Positions 1 to 7,677 of a DNA stretch of 64,000 nt are shown one piece after another. Source of the DNA: Butyrivibrio fibrisolvens (lineage in GTDB: Bacteria; Bacillota; Clostridia; Lachnospirales; Lachnospiraceae); NCBI RefSeq assembly GCF_037113525.1, contig NZ_CP146963.1, positions 1,922,001 through 1,986,000 of the forward strand. The letters run 5' to 3'. The notes beneath the pieces were generated by a model, which ran no database searches, was not told the origin of the DNA, and saw only the letters and a list, made by a program, of their open reading frames with translations. Position 1 is the stretch's first letter, and each line of letters begins with the position of its first letter. The position numbers were made by a program, and so were the translations under genes.

Positions 1-1317
1 GCTGATGAGAATAATCAAAAGTATAAAGACGAAATAGAAAAGTTTGAAGAAGACGCCAGAGAAAGAGCTGAAAGCGATGCTGAAAAAGGCAATACCATTC
101 ACAATTACTGGGTTGAAACGGAGGTTATCGTTCTTAGATCTACCGACAGATATTTAGGTTATTACGAGATGGTACAGGATAACTGGAATTCAAGTTATCT
201 GTATGAAAGAAATGGATATACCTATGACATCATAACAGGAGAAGAGGTTAATCTTGGCGATGTTCTTAATATTTCAGAAGAAGAGCTTAATGAGATCATC
301 ATAGAGCATCTAAAAGAGGATTATCCTGAAGATACTGATGAGCTTGAAGGTGCAGAGGATGCGCTCAAAGATTACAAGTATGATGCTGAAGGCGAAAATG
401 CCTACAACTGGTGCCTGTCTTATGATGGTATCCACTTCTTTTTTAACGAAGAGACACTTGTTAAGGGACAGCTGTTTGGTAATCATGAAGTTGTGATCTC
501 ATATGATGAAGACTGCGTCAATAGTGAGTACGCATATGATACTTCAAATGGTTACTGCTACAGAAGAACTGACCTTAATCCGCAGTCTATGGAATATTAT
601 GATGGTAACACAAGTGTTTTATCACTGTACATAACAGAAGATGAGGAAGATTCTGACTTTGCCAGTGCACTTAATCTTGCCTATAAAGATCAGCTCGTTA
701 CTATAGATGAGTATTTTGATAAAACATGTCTTAAGTGGAAATATGGCGTAGTTACTCCTGATAACAGAGAATTCGTTTACATAATGTACGCAGGCTATGA
801 TAACAGCCTTGAACTGTTTGTATTTGAGATCACAGATGGAAATATCAAGGCGGTTGGCACTAAGTGGTTTTCATATGCTGATATCGGAGCTATGATTGAT
901 CCTGAATATGAAGGAGAAGCTGTCCTTTCAGATCCAAATGCCATGGTATTTGGTGACGGCCATGATCTTCTTGGTACTTTGTCATATTATGGAGCATTTA
1001 AGGTTGGCGACGACGGACTTCCGGAATTCGCCGGAGATTTCTATACTATCAGCTGGGTATGCGGAAGTGGAGACATTACTGCCAAAGTTGACATAGAAGC
1101 GCAGGAAGTAGATGAAGACGGAACCGTAAAGGGCGATACCACAGTTACTGCAGGCAGTGTAGTAACACCTGTACGTACTGATGGTGAGACTTTCCTTGAT
1201 TGCAGACTTGAAGATGGAACTCTTGTACGCTTTACATATAGCAATACCAGCTATCCTATATCTATCAACGGCTCTGAGCTTAATGACCTGTTTGATAATC
1301 TCTGCTTCGCAGGTTGA
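1..1317 (+). CDS. DUF3298 (RsiV-like) domain protein, 5' end outside window
   Basis: The reading frame is open from base 1, so the gene begins upstream of the window and only its C-terminal ~438 residues are seen. A charged, probably coiled stretch (residues ~5-30) is followed by a region around NGYTYDIITGEEVNLGDVL that matches the core of the DUF3298 domain, found in the extracytoplasmic part of RsiV-type anti-sigma factors and many secreted Firmicutes proteins. The rest is acidic and beta-rich without recognised catalytic motifs. The N-terminal anchor or signal peptide cannot be seen. A terminator follows directly. Assignment to the DUF3298 superfamily is fairly secure; an anti-sigma role is not shown. 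Confidence 0.6.
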   Translation, partial: ADENNQKYKDEIEKFEEDARERAESDAEKGNTIHNYWVETEVIVLRSTDRYLGYYEMVQDNWNSSYLYERNGYTYDIITGEEVNLGDVLNISEEELNEIIIEHLKEDYPEDTDELEGAEDALKDYKYDAEGENAYNWCLSYDGIHFFFNEETLVKGQLFGNHEVVISYDEDCVNSEYAYDTSNGYCYRRTDLNPQSMEYYDGNTSVLSLYITEDEEDSDFASALNLAYKDQLVTIDEYFDKTCLKWKYGVVTPDNREFVYIMYAGYDNSLELFVFEITDGNIKAVGTKWFSYADIGAMIDPEYEGEAVLSDPNAMVFGDGHDLLGTLSYYGAFKVGDDGLPEFAGDFYTISWVCGSGDITAKVDIEAQEVDEDGTVKGDTTVTAGSVVTPVRTDGETFLDCRLEDGTLVRFTYSNTSYPISINGSELNDLFDNLCFAG

Positions 1318-1341
1318 TTTGAATATATTTGATAAATGATT

Positions 1342-1373
1342 AACTGCCATCAGTTTCCTGGTGGCAGTTTTTT
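1342..1373 (+). terminator. Intrinsic terminator after the DUF3298 gene
   Basis: Arms AACTGCCATCAG and CTGGTGGCAGTT form a G:T-tolerant hairpin followed directly by a T run, about 25 bases after the stop codon. Confidence 0.85.
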
Positions 1374-1520
1374 CACATTAATTATTACAAATAGTAGACA
1401 ATAAAAATGTAACATTTTCATTAAATAAAAAACATTTATGAATATGATTGATTTGATATAACAAGTATTGTAGATTGAATGATATCTGTTTTATCAAGAT
1501 GCGAGGTGTAGAATGAACTA

Positions 1521-1622
1521 ATGCCCAAAAGACTTAATAGAACCACTATATATGAATGTGACCATGTTTGCCTTTATTCTGATAGAGTTGCATTACCAAG
1601 TGGTAATATTATCGAAAACTAA
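1521..1622 (+). pseudogene. N-terminal fragment of a NUDIX gene, ended by an in-frame TAA
   Basis: ATG at 1521 starts a 33-codon frame whose product begins MPKRLNRTTIYECDHVCLY and ends in LPSGNIIEN before TAA at 1620-1622. The same frame continues without another stop into the NUDIX domain that follows (YQIHYPKKAVAVV), as expected for the N-terminal beta-sheet of ADP-ribose-pyrophosphatase-like NUDIX proteins. A GAGGTG ribosome site lies at 1503-1508, nearer to another ATG (1513) that stops after two codons. The simplest reading is one intact ancestral gene 1521-2045 broken by a single nonsense codon. Restart at 1665 is possible, but no ribosome site is visible there. Confidence 0.6.
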
Positions 1623-1664
1623 TATCAGATACATTATCCTAAAAAAGCTGTTGCTGTTGTTATT

Positions 1665-2045
1665 ATGAATGAAAAGGAAGAAATTCTCTTGATACAGAAT
1701 CGTAGATATACAGTGGATCGCTTGGAATGGGAAGTACCTGCAGGAAGAATAGAGGATGGAGAATCTCCAGAAGATGCTGCATTACGAGAGGCAATGGAGG
1801 AGACTGGATGTGAATTGTCAGATTTACAATATCTGTGTCAGTATAATCCATCTAATGGAATGTCTGATTCGTTAGTACACTGCTTTTGCGCGAAGGTTTT
1901 ATCAGAGAAGAACTATACGGATTCAGATGAGATCAATAGTAAGAAATGGTTTTCTAAACAGGAATATTTGGATCTGCTAAGATTGAATGGGACAAGAGAT
2001 GGCGTCACGATACTTGCTATTTTATATGCACTGCAATTTTGCTAG
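1665..2045 (+). CDS. NUDIX hydrolase core domain (N-terminus cut off by a nonsense codon)
   Basis: NUDIX enzymes hydrolyse nucleoside diphosphates linked to other groups. The full NUDIX box is present: GRIEDGE, then SPEDAAL and REAMEETG, matching G-x5-E-x7-RE-U-x-EE-x-G-U. The preceding residues LEWEVPAG are typical of ADP-ribose or sugar-nucleotide pyrophosphatases. The first ATG in this open part (1665) has no ribosome site and falls inside a beta-strand, so the real gene probably starts at 1521 and is interrupted by TAA at 1620. The gene is 37 bases upstream of the kinase gene in the same direction, so the two were probably an operon. Activity of the shortened form is doubtful. Confidence 0.7.
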   Translation: MNEKEEILLIQNRRYTVDRLEWEVPAGRIEDGESPEDAALREAMEETGCELSDLQYLCQYNPSNGMSDSLVHCFCAKVLSEKNYTDSDEINSKKWFSKQEYLDLLRLNGTRDGVTILAILYALQFC

Positions 2046-2082
2046 AAGGGATATTGCGCATAATTGATGGGGAAGGTAATAA

Positions 2083-3117
2083 ATGTCGATTGAAAAAAGT
2101 GTTTTTGATAAGAAAACGATGCAAACAGTTTTGCTTGATAAGTATGGACTACATTTAAAAGAAATGATACATCTTTCTTTGGGAACTGCTAATTGCTATA
2201 AGGTTTGCTGTGACGAAGATGATTTTTTCTTAAAAGAGTATCAGAGCAAATTTGAGATTGAAAAGATACAGAAGGAAGCTAATCTTGTAAAGTATTTGGC
2301 AGAAAGAGATTTTCCTGTTGCCAGGTTTATCATGACAAAAGAGGATGAAAGCTGTTTTTTGTATGAAGGACATGTTATAGGTGTTCAGGAGTACCTGGAA
2401 GGGAAATCTTATCTTAATGATCTTCCGCATTATCTTTTGAAGGATAGTGCAAAGTATCTGGGACTATTGCATTTGGCACTTAAGGATTATCCGCTTGAAA
2501 CAGAACTTGGTGAAAAGTGGGCAAGGAGCATCTCGGTTCAGTCTGTTATTGATAAATATGGAAGATTGCTTAAGGCATTGGAAGATTATAAGGAAGATGC
2601 CAACTATGCCAGGATAAAAGATGATCTTGAGTTCAAGATAGAACTTTTTGGTCATATTGAGGAAATGAAGGAATATTTCAAGGGAATTACATATACGTCT
2701 AGCCATGGCGATTATACGGCGTGCCAGTTGATATGTGATGATGAAAAGGTGAAAGCAGTAATAGATTTCTCTTCAGCAGCAAAGCTGCCTGCAGTCTGGG
2801 AGATAATGAGATCTTACATTCAATCAGGAGCATGCCCGAGTGGACAGTCGTTTGATATAGATGATTTTTCTTTGTACGTAGAAGAGTATATTAACTATTT
2901 TCCGCTTTCACAAAGAGATCTTGAGGCAATGCCGTATGTTTACCGTTTTCAGCTTTCTCGAAGTGCATACGGATATGAAGAATACTTGATTGATAAAACC
3001 GAGAATAGGGATGCGCTTTTACAGTTTGCGATTTGGAGAACAGAAATCTGTAAGGAAATTTACAATAAAGCGGACAATATTTCCAAAAAACTGATGCAAT
3101 TAAGCAAAAGTGCTTGA
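2083..3117 (+). CDS. Aminoglycoside phosphotransferase/homoserine kinase-like small-molecule kinase
   Basis: 344 residues with the protein-kinase-like fold of the APH superfamily. The catalytic loop SSHGDYTACQLI carries the expected HGD, and the metal-binding aspartate follows in VIDFSSA. The N-lobe has a candidate nucleotide-binding lysine in FFLKEY. Relatives phosphorylate choline, fructosamines, homoserine or antibiotics; nothing in the sequence decides the substrate. It directly follows the NUDIX gene, a pairing that fits a metabolite repair or salvage task, but that is inference. No signal peptide; cytoplasmic. Confidence 0.7.
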   Translation: MSIEKSVFDKKTMQTVLLDKYGLHLKEMIHLSLGTANCYKVCCDEDDFFLKEYQSKFEIEKIQKEANLVKYLAERDFPVARFIMTKEDESCFLYEGHVIGVQEYLEGKSYLNDLPHYLLKDSAKYLGLLHLALKDYPLETELGEKWARSISVQSVIDKYGRLLKALEDYKEDANYARIKDDLEFKIELFGHIEEMKEYFKGITYTSSHGDYTACQLICDDEKVKAVIDFSSAAKLPAVWEIMRSYIQSGACPSGQSFDIDDFSLYVEEYINYFPLSQRDLEAMPYVYRFQLSRSAYGYEEYLIDKTENRDALLQFAIWRTEICKEIYNKADNISKKLMQLSKSA

Positions 3118-3219
3118 GAAGATATTGCTTAGTTCAAAAAAATATATAATATTAATATTTATTTTTGGTATACATTGAGTATGATATAAATCAAAATATT
3201 GCAGAAGGATTAAAGCTAA

Positions 3220-3729
3220 ATGATCAAACATCCAATTAATCCGGTATATGACAACAATTCAAGAATATTAGTACTAGGCAGTTTTCCGTCAGTGAAGTCC
3301 AGGGAGGTAATGTTTTTCTATGGACATCCACAGAACAGGTTTTGGAAGGTGACTGCGGCGGTATTTGGTGAGAGTGTGCCACAGACAATTGATGAGAAAA
3401 GAGCCTTTCTATTAAGAAACCATATTGCAGTGTGGGATGTGATCGCGTCATGCGATATTGATGGATCTGCTGATTCAACAATTAAGAATGTAGTAGCTAA
3501 TGATCTGTCCGTAATACTGGATAATGCGCCTATTGAGGCAATCTTTGTTAATGGTAAGACTGCAGAGAAATATTACAAAAAGTATACAGAGAAAGTGACT
3601 AATAGAAAAGCAATATGCCTTCCGTCTACAAGTCCGGCTAACGCAGCATGGTCAGTGGATAAACTGGTGGAGGCATGGAGCGTGATAAAGACAAACATAG
3701 TAAGGGAGGAGCGAAGAGATGATAACTAG
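3220..3729 (+). CDS. DNA-deoxyinosine (hypoxanthine) glycosylase, uracil-DNA glycosylase superfamily
   Basis: 169 residues. The N-terminal block ILVLGSFPSVKSRE then FFYGHPQNRFWK matches the signature of the family-6 (HDG-type) branch of uracil-DNA glycosylases, which remove hypoxanthine arising from adenine deamination. The C-terminal LPSTSPANA corresponds to the substrate-pocket loop of the superfamily. Length is normal for the family. The last codons overlap the next gene by 11 bases, so translation is probably coupled to the HD protein. Cytoplasmic DNA repair role is known for the family and inferred here. Confidence 0.8.
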   Translation: MIKHPINPVYDNNSRILVLGSFPSVKSREVMFFYGHPQNRFWKVTAAVFGESVPQTIDEKRAFLLRNHIAVWDVIASCDIDGSADSTIKNVVANDLSVILDNAPIEAIFVNGKTAEKYYKKYTEKVTNRKAICLPSTSPANAAWSVDKLVEAWSVIKTNIVREERRDDN

Positions 3730-4315
3730 AAACGAAGCATTTGAACTTCTTAAAAAGTACAATAAGGATTCTTTTCATATACAGCATGCGCTGACAGTGG
3801 AAGCTGTTATGAAATGGTACGCCAATGAACTTGGATATGCAGATGAAGCTGAGTACTGGGGAATTGTCGGACTTCTTCATGATATTGATTTTGAGCTTTA
3901 TCCCGAGGAACATTGCCTTAAGGCACCAGAGCTTTTAAAAGATGGGGGAGTTAGTGATGATATCATTCATGCTGTATGTTCACACGGATATGGAATCACT
4001 GTGGGATGCGGTGTGACTATTGATGTTGAGCCAACTCGTGAGATGGAGAAGGTTCTTTTTGCAGCAGATGAACTTACAGGACTTGTATGGGCAGCTGCTC
4101 TTATGAGACCTTCGAAGAGTACTAAGGACATGGAGCTGAAATCTCTTAAGAAAAAGTATAAGAGCAAGGGATTTGCTGCAGGCTGCTCAAGAGAGGTCAT
4201 TGAACGTGGCGCGGCACAACTTGGCTGGGAACTTGATAAACTTCTCGAGATGACACTTAAAGCTATGGCTGAGAGTGAGGATCTGATCAATGAAGAGATG
4301 GCTGCTGTGGCGTAA
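3719..4315 (+). CDS. HD-domain hydrolase
   Basis: 198 residues with HD-superfamily metal-binding features: FHIQHALTVEAVM supplies the first histidine, LLHDIDFE the HD pair, and later histidines (EEHCLKAP, AVCSHGYG) and FAADELTG complete the pattern. Such proteins are metal-dependent phosphohydrolases; this short single-domain form resembles the HDIG-type hydrolases common in Clostridia. The start overlaps the glycosylase gene by 11 bases and is preceded by GGAGGAGCGAAG inside that gene, which fixes it. Substrate unknown. A terminator follows about 35 bases downstream. Confidence 0.75.
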   Translation: MITRNEAFELLKKYNKDSFHIQHALTVEAVMKWYANELGYADEAEYWGIVGLLHDIDFELYPEEHCLKAPELLKDGGVSDDIIHAVCSHGYGITVGCGVTIDVEPTREMEKVLFAADELTGLVWAAALMRPSKSTKDMELKSLKKKYKSKGFAAGCSREVIERGAAQLGWELDKLLEMTLKAMAESEDLINEEMAAVA

Positions 4316-4350
4316 AAAATCACTACCAAATAGCAATTTTTTCGGATAAA

Positions 4351-4374
4351 AAAGAGGACGAAAGTCCTCTTTTT
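4351..4374 (+). terminator. Intrinsic terminator after the HD gene
   Basis: Perfect stem AAAGAGGAC/GTCCTCTTT with a GAAA tetraloop and a T tail. Confidence 0.9.
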
Positions 4375-4444
4375 GTGTGAACATTTTGCTGGAAAGATAT
4401 CTATGATATTGGGAGATTCAATTCTATTACAGCAGATGTTTTTT

Positions 4445-4496
4445 GTTATAATCAGCTGCTAAAAGGTATAAATATGCATTAGCAGCTGATTATAAC
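4445..4496. repeat. Hairpin G1, upstream of the ATPase gene
   Basis: An 18-bp perfect inverted repeat, GTTATAATCAGCTGCTAA at 4445-4462 and its complement at 4479-4496, with a 16-base loop. First of three related hairpins (G1-G3) around the gene at 4632-6068. Confidence 0.85.
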
Positions 4497-4507
4497 CAAT
4501 AAAGCGC

Positions 4508-4558
4508 ATTATAATCAGCTGCTAACGACATAAAAGTGTGGTTGACAGCTGATTATAA
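4508..4558. repeat. Hairpin G2, upstream of the ATPase gene
   Basis: Same family as G1: ATTATAATCAGCTGCTAAC at 4508-4526 pairs with GTTGACAGCTGATTATAAT at 4541-4559, with two mismatches near the loop. It lies about 70 bases before the ATPase start and may contain or overlap its promoter. The rest of the 4316-4631 gap is AT-rich and otherwise featureless. Confidence 0.8.
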
Positions 4559-4631
4559 TACCATATATAATTAAAAGTAGATGTTATAGATTGTTTTTTG
4601 ATTATTGATGTAGCTAGATGAGGATATGAAT

Positions 4632-6068
4632 ATGATAGGTAGAGAGAAAGAAGTTGCCGAGTTATTAGAACTATATGAAAACAATAAAGCAGAGCTGGTT
4701 GCAGTATATGGCAGACGTCGTGTTGGTAAAACATTTCTTGTTGATGAAACGTTCAGAAATAAAATATCTTTTAGACATGCAGGACTTTCGCCTATCGAAT
4801 CAAACGAGTCCAATAATAGTCAACCGCTCAAGAAACAATTAGAAGCATTCTATTATTCTCTTATTACACATGGAATGAAAAAAGATCATTGCCCTAAAGA
4901 CTGGCTAGAGGCTTTTTTTATGCTGGAGATGTATTTACAGAGCATCGATAATGGTACACGTCAGGTTGTCTTTTTGGATGAGCTTCCATGGATGGATACT
5001 CCCAGATCCGGATTCATTACTGGCTTTGAGGCTTTTTGGAATGGATGGGCTTGTCATAGAAATATAATGGTAATTATCTCTGGAAGCGCTAATTCGTGGA
5101 TGGAGAATGAGCTTATTAATAACCACGGCGGACTATATGGACGCGTTACTTATGAAATAAAACTCTCGCCTTTTACATTAAAGGAGAGTGAGTTGTTATT
5201 CAAAGAGCGAGGGATAAATCTTTCAAGGTATGATATAGTGCAATCTTATATGATATTTGGAGGAATCCCATTTTACCTGAATTATTTCAGACGAGGCAAT
5301 AGCCTGGCTCAAAATGTAGATGAGTTGTTTTTTGCCAAAGGAGCGAAGCTGTCACAAGAATTTGACAGGCTTTTCTCCTCAATATTCACGAATCCAAATA
5401 TGGCAAAAACAATTGTAAAGATACTTTCAAATAGGAGTAAAGGATATACCAGAAAGGAAATCATAAGTGAGTCAGGATATTCAGATGGTGGAACTCTATC
5501 GAAAAGTCTTAATGCACTATTGGCAAGTGATTTTGTTATAAAATATGTTCCGTTTGGATATGGTAAAAGAGAAGAACACTATAAACTTGTAGATCCGTTC
5601 TGTGCTTTTTTTCTGAAGTTTGTGGAAAAAAAGGATTCCATCATGAATGGATTCTGGCAGCAGAATATAGATGCACAGCCCATTGTGACCTGGAGAGGGT
5701 ATGCGTTTGAAAATGTATGTTTTAATCATATTTCCGAGATAAAGAGAACTCTGGGAATAAGTGGAATTAGCTCTACAGAGTCAGCTTGGACTAAAACAGG
5801 AGATGATGAAAGAGGAACTCAGATAGATTTACTCATAATCCGTAAAGACAATGTTGTTAATATGTGCGAGATGAAATTTTATAGTGATAAATTTACAGTA
5901 GATAAAGAATATGACAAAATTCTCAGGCATAGACAAACAGTACTATATGAGAAGATACCTAAGAAGAGTACAATACATAATACCCTTATTACAACGTATG
6001 GAATAAAGGATAATGAGTATAAATGGTCATTTGAGAAGGTTATTACGTTGGATGACCTGTTTGCTTGA
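4632..6068 (+). CDS. DUF234-type ATPase (AAA/STAND-like, with PD-(D/E)XK-like C-terminal domain)
   Basis: About 478 residues. Walker A is VYGRRRVGKT near the N-terminus and Walker B is VVFLDELPW, the pattern of archaeal-type ATPases (ATPase_2 plus DUF234). After a winged-helix-like section (residues ~270-330), the C-terminus holds IDLLIIRKDNVVNMCEMKFY, with D and E-x-K spaced as in PD-(D/E)XK nucleases. ATG at 4632 is chosen because the AGG at 4621-4623 is 8 bases away; ATG 4626 is too close. The family is widespread and poorly understood, with suggested roles in defence or element maintenance. It stands alone and is bracketed by hairpins G1-G3, which is unusual. Confidence 0.75.
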   Translation: MIGREKEVAELLELYENNKAELVAVYGRRRVGKTFLVDETFRNKISFRHAGLSPIESNESNNSQPLKKQLEAFYYSLITHGMKKDHCPKDWLEAFFMLEMYLQSIDNGTRQVVFLDELPWMDTPRSGFITGFEAFWNGWACHRNIMVIISGSANSWMENELINNHGGLYGRVTYEIKLSPFTLKESELLFKERGINLSRYDIVQSYMIFGGIPFYLNYFRRGNSLAQNVDELFFAKGAKLSQEFDRLFSSIFTNPNMAKTIVKILSNRSKGYTRKEIISESGYSDGGTLSKSLNALLASDFVIKYVPFGYGKREEHYKLVDPFCAFFLKFVEKKDSIMNGFWQQNIDAQPIVTWRGYAFENVCFNHISEIKRTLGISGISSTESAWTKTGDDERGTQIDLLIIRKDNVVNMCEMKFYSDKFTVDKEYDKILRHRQTVLYEKIPKKSTIHNTLITTYGIKDNEYKWSFEKVITLDDLFA

Positions 6069-6094
6069 ATCACCCTAAAAAGGTAAAAGCATAA

Positions 6095-6143
6095 TTTCGC
6101 CGCTGACTATAGTACAAATACTGAACTATAATCAGCGGCGAAA
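6095..6143. repeat. Hairpin G3, between the ATPase and radical SAM genes
   Basis: Arms of 19 bases, TTTCGCCGCTGACTATAGT at 6095-6113 and its near-perfect complement at 6125-6143 (one mismatch). The motif ATAATCAGC-GC-AA matches G1/G2, but T is replaced by G at two stem positions, compensated in the other arm. It sits between convergent genes, one base from the radical SAM stop, so it could also end transcription, although it lacks a clear T run. Confidence 0.8.
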
Positions 6144-6144
6144 C

Positions 6145-7146
6145 TTACATATGTATACTAAAATGATGTGCTTCGTCATGCATATCATAAAGATCAGAGC
6201 CGCATTCTTTGATATATTCCTGTCTCCATCTAAGGAGAAGATCTCTGAATCTGTATAATTGCTGGTTGTCGGGACGACCGAAACGCTTGGCCAGTTCAGG
6301 CACAGAAGGCATCTTGTTTAAGAAGTTGTCATCCATTGCTTCAAGTTCGTTCAAAATATCCAGAGCACTCATGCTTTCAAAATGATCTATATTATCAGGT
6401 GTGAGCACTAGCGTAAGTGCCCTTTTTTGAGGCTCTTCTAATTCTTCTGATGTGATCCATTCAGCTTCAGTCATATGTTTTATCTTCCAGAAAGAATCCT
6501 TGATGTCTTGAGGAAGTGTTTCGAATTCAGATTTTGTTAATCGCTGATCTTCTAAAAGTTTACCTCTTCCTTTGCTGTGGGGCAGGAAATATGAATATTT
6601 CGAAGCACCATTTTTATCTAATAGCTGTCGAAGTTCAGGCATCATTTCGATGTTTTCTTTCATCAAAGGAATGCTGATATTTACTGTAAGTTCATTTTTT
6701 ATAGCGGAATTAAGCATTTTTAATATAAAATCAAAGTCGCCTTTTCTTCCTGCAAATTTGTCATGATATTCTTCTGTGCCGTAGAATGTCAGGTCGATCA
6801 TTTCGATATCTGCATCTTTAAGGCGCTTCATTAGGCTATCAAGCTCGCTTTCGGACCTGAAAGCGAATCCGTTCATCTGAAGAAATCGTGCGCCGGCTAA
6901 TGAATATTTCTTACAAAAATCTATGTAGTCGAATAGCTTTGGTGTATCCATGCAATAACCGAAATAGTAGTTACCATATATTTCATTCTTTTGCTGGGCT
7001 AATTCAGTTATAACTCTTTCTCCAAGTTTAAGACCTCTTTCAAAGTCTACTCCCGAAGCCTTGCCGCATGATGAAAGAAGGCAATGCCTGCAATATGTGT
7101 GACATGGAACGCAGTAATTGGCAATGCTGAGTGAAACGGTTTTCAT
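6145..7146 (-). CDS. Radical SAM protein of unknown substrate
   Basis: 333 residues. The [4Fe-4S]-binding CX3CX2C motif CHTYCRHC begins at residue 15, preceded by C12 and followed by C27 close by. The following segment GNYYFGYCMDTPKLFDYIDF and later strands (IDLTFYGTEEYHDKF) fit the radical SAM partial barrel. There is no SPASM-type cysteine cluster at the C-terminus, which ends in a helical, histidine-rich tail (DEAHHFSIHM). Convergent with the ATPase gene. The region upstream has only a doubtful small ORF, so no partner peptide or substrate gene is evident. Confidence 0.75.
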   Translation of the reverse strand: MKTVSLSIANYCVPCHTYCRHCLLSSCGKASGVDFERGLKLGERVITELAQQKNEIYGNYYFGYCMDTPKLFDYIDFCKKYSLAGARFLQMNGFAFRSESELDSLMKRLKDADIEMIDLTFYGTEEYHDKFAGRKGDFDFILKMLNSAIKNELTVNISIPLMKENIEMMPELRQLLDKNGASKYSYFLPHSKGRGKLLEDQRLTKSEFETLPQDIKDSFWKIKHMTEAEWITSEELEEPQKRALTLVLTPDNIDHFESMSALDILNELEAMDDNFLNKMPSVPELAKRFGRPDNQQLYRFRDLLLRWRQEYIKECGSDLYDMHDEAHHFSIHM

Positions 7147-7171
7147 ATTCCCCCTTATGATATCTTAAATA

Positions 7172-7489
7172 TTAAATTTCAATATGTCCTAACTCATTTA
7201 TCTCGACAACTTCTTTTCCCTCAAAAACTACTTCAACGATATTGGGCATCCAGTCCATCATTTTAATGAAATTGTCGTAGCCATATACAGGAGACAGGTG
7301 ATCAAATGCAAGAAAAATAGATACTTCATTAGGATAGCACATAAGTAGCGGTGGCGAAACAGCTAATTGAACAGTGCTGATGCAGATGGAGTCTACGATT
7401 AATGGAATTCTCGTCTTTGGTTTTGTCTTGGGAAAAGAGTGGACTTTTGCAAAAGTCTTTCGGACTTTGGACAATGGTGCAGGCACCAT
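7172..7489 (-). CDS. Doubtful small ORF upstream of the radical SAM gene
   Basis: A 105-codon frame ends 25 bases before the radical SAM start. Its C-terminal half (from about MCYPNEVSIFLAF to VVFEGKEVVEINELGHIEI) looks protein-like. The N-terminal half overlaps what appear to be rhaB promoter palindromes, so a shorter form starting at the internal methionine is more plausible. No family recognised and no good ribosome site. Could be a remnant or spurious. Confidence 0.25.
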   Translation of the reverse strand: MVPAPLSKVRKTFAKVHSFPKTKPKTRIPLIVDSICISTVQLAVSPPLLMCYPNEVSIFLAFDHLSPVYGYDNFIKMMDWMPNIVEVVFEGKEVVEINELGHIEI

Positions 7490-7502
7490 ATGACGTTATA
7501 AT
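7442..7502 (+). promoter_or_regulatory. Candidate promoter/operators for the rhamnose operon
   Basis: A -10 TATAAT is at 7497-7502. Upstream are two palindromes: GACTTTTGCAAAAGTC (7442-7457, perfect) and ATGGTGC-AG-GCACCAT (7474-7489), the latter covering the expected -35 position. Such an arrangement suggests an activator- or repressor-controlled promoter. The regulator gene is not in this neighbourhood. Confidence 0.45.
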
Positions 7503-7552
7503 CAGTATTAGGTCAGGCCAAATAATAAATATAGTTCTGGATAAAGCAAAAT

Positions 7553-7637
7553 TTGGAATAATACAACTATTTTTCGGCATTAGATTCATTGGAATAATAC
7601 AAAAAGAATCAACGCCGACTTGTTGGAGTAATATCAA
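7553..7637 (+). repeat. Three ~35-bp-spaced direct repeats in the rhaB leader
   Basis: TTGGAATAATACAA occurs at 7553 and 7589 and a variant TTGGAGTAATATCAA at 7623, spaced 36 and 34 bases, downstream of the candidate -10 and 40-110 bases before rhaB. They could be protein-binding sites or leader RNA motifs. Together with the palindromes upstream they account for most of the 7147-7677 gap. Confidence 0.5.
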
Positions 7638-7677
7638 TTTGCTATTTAGAACAATACTAAAAATATGGGAGATAGCT

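Noticed and set aside
4445..4558. CRISPR array
   Set aside because: Repeats are inverted pairs with no regular direct-repeat/spacer pattern and no cas genes nearby.
7402..7677. 92-residue N-terminal extension of RhaB
   Set aside because: It translates the promoter and leader repeats; the kinase fold begins at ATG 7678 after GGGAGAT.
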